A stretch of 8,290 nucleotides of DNA from an uncultured bacterium (GTDB lineage: Bacteria; Bacteroidota; Bacteroidia; Bacteroidales; JACABE01): assembly GCA_903911455.1 (NCBI GenBank), contig CAIWDQ010000301.1, positions 1-8,290 of the forward strand. The letters are read 5' to 3'. Positions within the stretch are counted from its first letter, which is position 1; each line of letters starts with the position of its first letter. Shown here in pieces: positions 6,592 to 8,290 of this stretch. Below the pieces are notes generated by a model. It saw only the letters and a program-made list of their open reading frames with translations. It ran no database searches and was not told the DNA's origin. The position numbers and the translations under genes are program-made.

Positions 6592-6987
6592 TTAAAGAAA
6601 AAATAAAGCGATACCGCCAATCATAATTATCAAAGGAGCAATAAAAAGTGCATAAGTTACAAATGATACTGTGTTGCCGGAGACATTATTAAAGGGTCCA
6701 TTAGTATCTAAAATCATATTAAGTCTTCCATTTGTTATATAAATATCTTTTAAGTAATTGATAAGAAATCTTGCACCAAAAATAATAAATAGAGGGATTA
6801 TAAACAAGAAATGATTATTAACAAATATAAATTCAATTATCATAAATATTAAAAGTGTCCATATCATAACTAAAAAAGAAGCTTGTGCAATTGCTGAATT
6901 AATGTAGGCTGTTTCTAAATTTTCAGTTTTAAAGTATTTTAATATAGCCTTTAAATTGCAATAAATTAAAAAGTCAAATATTTTCAT
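6592..6987 (-). CDS. Small three-helix membrane protein, paralogue 1 (function unknown)
   Basis: Family not recognised. A 131-residue protein with N-terminus MKIFDFLIYCNLKAILKY, probable membrane segments near 36-57, 59-79 and 108-131, and a YITNGRLN loop at 83-90 that matches its neighbour. The C-terminus ends within the last hydrophobic segment (GGIALFFL), so almost nothing follows the third helix. The ATG at 6987 follows a TAATTTTG box by 33 nt. Its stop is 64 nt before the start of paralogue 2, which has its own promoter box, so the two may be transcribed separately or together. A tandem duplication that includes the promoter and leader explains the pair. I see no catalytic motif or known domain; a small membrane partner or regulator is as far as inference goes. 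Confidence 0.72.
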   Translation of the reverse strand: MKIFDFLIYCNLKAILKYFKTENLETAYINSAIAQASFLVMIWTLLIFMIIEFIFVNNHFLFIIPLFIIFGARFLINYLKDIYITNGRLNMILDTNGPFNNVSGNTVSFVTYALFIAPLIIMIGGIALFFL

Positions 6988-7020
6988 GTTTGTAGATATT
7001 GATTTGTTTTAAATTAAAAA

Positions 7021-7028
7021 CAAAATTA
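7021..7028 (-). promoter_or_regulatory. -7 promoter box of the 6592-6987 gene
   Basis: Minus-strand TAATTTTG lies 33 nt before the ATG at 6987. Box and leader down to the ATG (41 nt) match the paralogue's leader (40 nt) except for two substitutions and one indel. No good -33 element is visible. Confidence 0.5.
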
Positions 7029-7072
7029 CATATAATAAATAGATTCTTGTCTTATTTTTATAATTTATGCGG

Positions 7073-7098
7073 TAGGGACATTCCAAGGAATGTCCTTA
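7073..7098. other. Hairpin downstream of the TPR-like gene
   Basis: The 20-nt GGACATTCCAAGGAATGTCC (7076-7095) is a 9-bp stem with a 2-nt loop, extended by a G-T wobble and two A-T pairs to 12 positions. It begins 10 nt past the stop of the minus-strand gene ending at 7109, so it may end or stabilise that transcript. The minus-strand sequence after it is not T-rich, so a standard intrinsic terminator is doubtful. Confidence 0.6.
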
Positions 7099-7108
7099 AG
7101 GTGATATT

Positions 7109-7744
7109 TTAATTAGGATATAATTTTTTGTTTAATTTTTTTAATTTATATCGCTTTATTTCAAATATGATTTTGGAAATTGTAGCAAATATCAATGAAA
7201 ATATTAATAAAAAGTAAATATAAATGTAAAAATTACGGCTTGTTTTTTCAAAGAATATATTCAAAATGATACTAAATAACATAACATATAATCCAATATT
7301 ACTTAATAACTGATATTTTCTGTTCTTTAATCCATAAATCCAGCTAAGATAAAAGTCATTTTCGGGAAATTGTTTATTAAGTTTCTCAAATATTAATGCT
7401 GATTCTTTATATTTTTTTAAATTATATAATGCTTTTGCCTTATTAAATAGGATTAATTCATAAAATCTTATATCAAACAACTTATCTTTATCAAAGTTTG
7501 GAAAATTCTCTATTAAACTTATTGCTTTGTCGCTATATAATATTCCTTTTTTAGCATATCCTAAATCAAATAATGCTAACGAATAATCACAAGTTAACTT
7601 CATTGCATAATCATAATCATCAAGATTTGATAAGTCAACATTTTCTATTAAATCACGATTCGTTTCATAATAGTTTAATAAATATCTATAATTTCTTGGA
7701 GATTCTTCATTATATAAATTATCATGTAATTCTTTAATTGTCAT
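7109..7744 (-). CDS. TPR-like protein with two C-terminal membrane helices (function unknown)
   Basis: A 211-residue protein from the ATG at 7744. An earlier TTG at 7777 is in frame, but it lies inside the TAATTTTG promoter box, so it cannot be the start of that transcript. Residues about 17-140 are helical with tetratricopeptide-like pairs, for example YDYAMKLTCDYSLALFDLGYAKKGI (44-68) and LFNKAKALYNLKKYKESALIFEKL (99-122). Then come two hydrophobic segments near 148-165 and 172-194 and a basic tail KRYKLKKLNKKLYP (197-210). The likely topology is a cytosolic helical domain anchored by a membrane hairpin with the tail also inside. TPR-like domains bind proteins, so a membrane scaffold role is plausible but unproven. 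It precedes the two small membrane protein genes on the same strand. No homologue is recognised. Confidence 0.7.
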   Translation of the reverse strand: MTIKELHDNLYNEESPRNYRYLLNYYETNRDLIENVDLSNLDDYDYAMKLTCDYSLALFDLGYAKKGILYSDKAISLIENFPNFDKDKLFDIRFYELILFNKAKALYNLKKYKESALIFEKLNKQFPENDFYLSWIYGLKNRKYQLLSNIGLYVMLFSIILNIFFEKTSRNFYIYIYFLLIFSLIFATISKIIFEIKRYKLKKLNKKLYPN

Positions 7745-7774
7745 AATTGATTTTTTTGATTTGCTTTTCACCCA

Positions 7775-7792
7775 CAAAATTACACAAAATTA
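7775..7792 (-). promoter_or_regulatory. Doubled -7 box of the TPR-like gene
   Basis: The minus strand carries TAATTTTGTGTAATTTTG, two TAnnTTTG matches 10 nt apart (7792-7785 and 7782-7775). The proximal one ends 30 nt before the ATG at 7744, the usual distance in this window. A convincing -33 TTG is not seen. The overlap with the in-frame TTG at 7777 decides the start choice. Confidence 0.5.
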
Positions 7793-7831
7793 ACTTCACT
7801 TGCCTATTTATATTTAGTTTTTTAATATTTT

Positions 7832-7896
7832 TATTTATGATAATAATATGATATGTGGCTTGAAGCCCCAAATTATAGTATTAAAATGCAAAAGAA
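7832..7896. repeat. 65-bp direct repeat unit, copy 3
   Basis: Third full copy of the unit at 5611-5675 and 5988-6052, again containing GGCTTGAAGCC, with about three differences from copy 1. Confidence 0.85.
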
Positions 7897-7989
7897 AGGA
7901 TAAATCAGCACTTTGTCCTTTCGGCATGCTCAAGGACCCTCGCTTTTTAGGACACAGAGCTTTTAATAAAGGCAGAATTATATTTAAAG

Positions 7990-8124
7990 AGATTCCTCAC
8001 GTTGTTCGGAATGACAGTTTTTCTATTTATATAGTGGAGAAAAGGGTGGCTTTGCCGCCCTTTTCTCTCAAAAAACACAAAATAAAATGTCATTCCGAAT
8101 GCAGCGAAGCGAAATGAGGAATCT
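7990..8124. repeat. 135-bp inverted-repeat element core, copy B
   Basis: Same length and design as 5811-5945: left arm 7990-8016, right arm 8088-8124, pairing in a 10-bp and a 12-bp block around a 5/15-nt internal loop. It lacks the tandem duplication of copy A and is therefore closer to the unit form of the element. Confidence 0.75.
8037..8067 (+). other. 14-bp hairpin inside element copy B, with one G-U pair
   Basis: Matches the copy A hairpin except for one C-to-T change in the left stem (GGGTGGC). In plus-strand RNA this becomes a U-G wobble and the stem survives; in minus-strand RNA it would be an A-C mismatch. Loop TTT and the T-run on the 3' side are kept. Confidence 0.7.
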
Positions 8125-8191
8125 GTAAATTTATGACTCTTTACTTTATTAGTTTTATAGTATTTTTATTTATGATAATAATAAGATGTCA

Positions 8192-8203
8192 GGGCTAAAG
8201 CCC
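8192..8203. other. Short hairpin GGGCTAAAGCCC
   Basis: A 5-bp stem with a 2-nt AA loop at the point where copy B gives way to unrelated sequence. It takes the place that GGCTTGAAGCC holds after the same leading bases in the other units. Confidence 0.55.
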
Positions 8204-8225
8204 GAAGATTATATTAGTATTCAAC

Positions 8226-8245
8226 CCCCAGCATAAATGCTGGGG
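8226..8245. other. Hairpin CCCCAGCATAAATGCTGGGG
   Basis: A perfect 9-bp stem with an AA loop, flanked by one extra C and then AA/TT pairs. It has the same 9-2-9 design as the hairpin at 7076-7095 with a different sequence. No T tract long enough for a clear terminator follows on either strand. Confidence 0.65.
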
Positions 8246-8264
8246 TTAATAGATATTAAGAATG

Positions 8265-8280
8265 CTATTATATATAATAG
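8265..8280. other. 16-bp AT-rich perfect palindrome
   Basis: CTATTATATATAATAG reads the same on both strands. It may be a protein-binding site or a chance product of AT-rich DNA; nothing nearby in the window decides this. Confidence 0.35.
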
Positions 8281-8290
8281 GTATGAATAA

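Larger units (their letters stand above)
7832..8187. repeat. Composite interspersed repeat, copy B (about 356 bp)
   Basis: This repeat fills most of the gene-free stretch 7745-8290. It matches copy A (5611-6008) in the same orientation from the 65-bp leading unit through the inverted-repeat core and the AT-rich tail, and ends in a 21-bp fragment of the leading unit (8167-8187), where the sequence switches to other hairpins. An 89-codon plus-strand frame (7848-8117) lies wholly within it. Its translation follows the repeat (for example CHSECSEAK from the right arm), so it is not taken as a gene. No transposase or integrase is present. Confidence 0.85.

Noticed and set aside
7848..8117. Plus-strand frame of 89 codons
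   Set aside because: It lies entirely within composite repeat copy B and its translation simply follows the repeat arms (GFLHV- and HSECSEAK-like strings typical of spurious frames over such repeats). Copy A does not keep the same frame.
5611..8187. CRISPR array
   Set aside because: Repeats are few, long and unevenly spaced, with no series of short repeats and unique spacers and no cas genes.
5611..8187. Insertion sequence or composite transposon
   Set aside because: No transposase frame is present in either repeat copy, the arms have an internal loop, and no clear target-site duplication was found. A non-autonomous element remains possible.

Overview
This is an AT-rich window that reads as a Bacteroidota chromosome, most likely a polysaccharide (O-antigen or capsule type) locus next to an accessory stretch full of repeats. 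The phylum call rests on three things seen in the sequence. Promoter -7 boxes of the Bacteroidota form TAnnTTTG stand about 29-33 nt before several start codons. Clear Shine-Dalgarno sequences are absent. The spacers carry interspersed elements with TTCGGAATGACA/GAGGAATCT arms, of a kind I recall as common in this phylum. No genus can be named.

Positions 110-5522, all on the minus strand, form one compact operon reading from rfbF at the right towards the left edge. The order is glucose-1-phosphate cytidylyltransferase, CDP-glucose 4,6-dehydratase, an RmlC-like epimerase, a zinc-binding sugar C-methyltransferase, an extended-SDR reductase/epimerase and a family 2 glycosyltransferase. The first five genes overlap or are separated by only a few bases. 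A good promoter lies just before rfbF (5552-5580). Together the first five enzymes look like a route from glucose-1-phosphate through CDP-4-keto-6-deoxyglucose to a CDP-linked, C-methyl-branched 6-deoxyhexose (cereose/virenose class). The glycosyltransferase is a candidate for adding this or a neighbouring sugar. No 3-dehydrase is present, so a 3,6-dideoxyhexose is not supported by this window.

Positions 5523-6125 hold no credible gene. They contain a composite repeat (copy A, 5611-6008) and small hairpins. Positions 6126-7744 hold three minus-strand genes of unknown function: two adjacent paralogous three-helix membrane proteins, and a protein with a TPR-like helical domain plus two C-terminal membrane segments. 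Each has its own TAnnTTTG box at a near-constant distance from the start. The two paralogues share almost identical 5' leaders although their proteins have diverged well. Positions 7745-8290 hold copy B of the composite repeat (7832-8187) and more hairpins, with no credible gene.

The three unknown genes are therefore flanked by two same-orientation copies of a 0.36-0.40 kb repeat. The repeat core is a 135-bp inverted-repeat element around a 14-bp hairpin. Three predicted start sites were moved downstream (7777 to 7744, 6620 to 6527, 3649 to 3646), using promoter position, paralogue alignment or codon choice.
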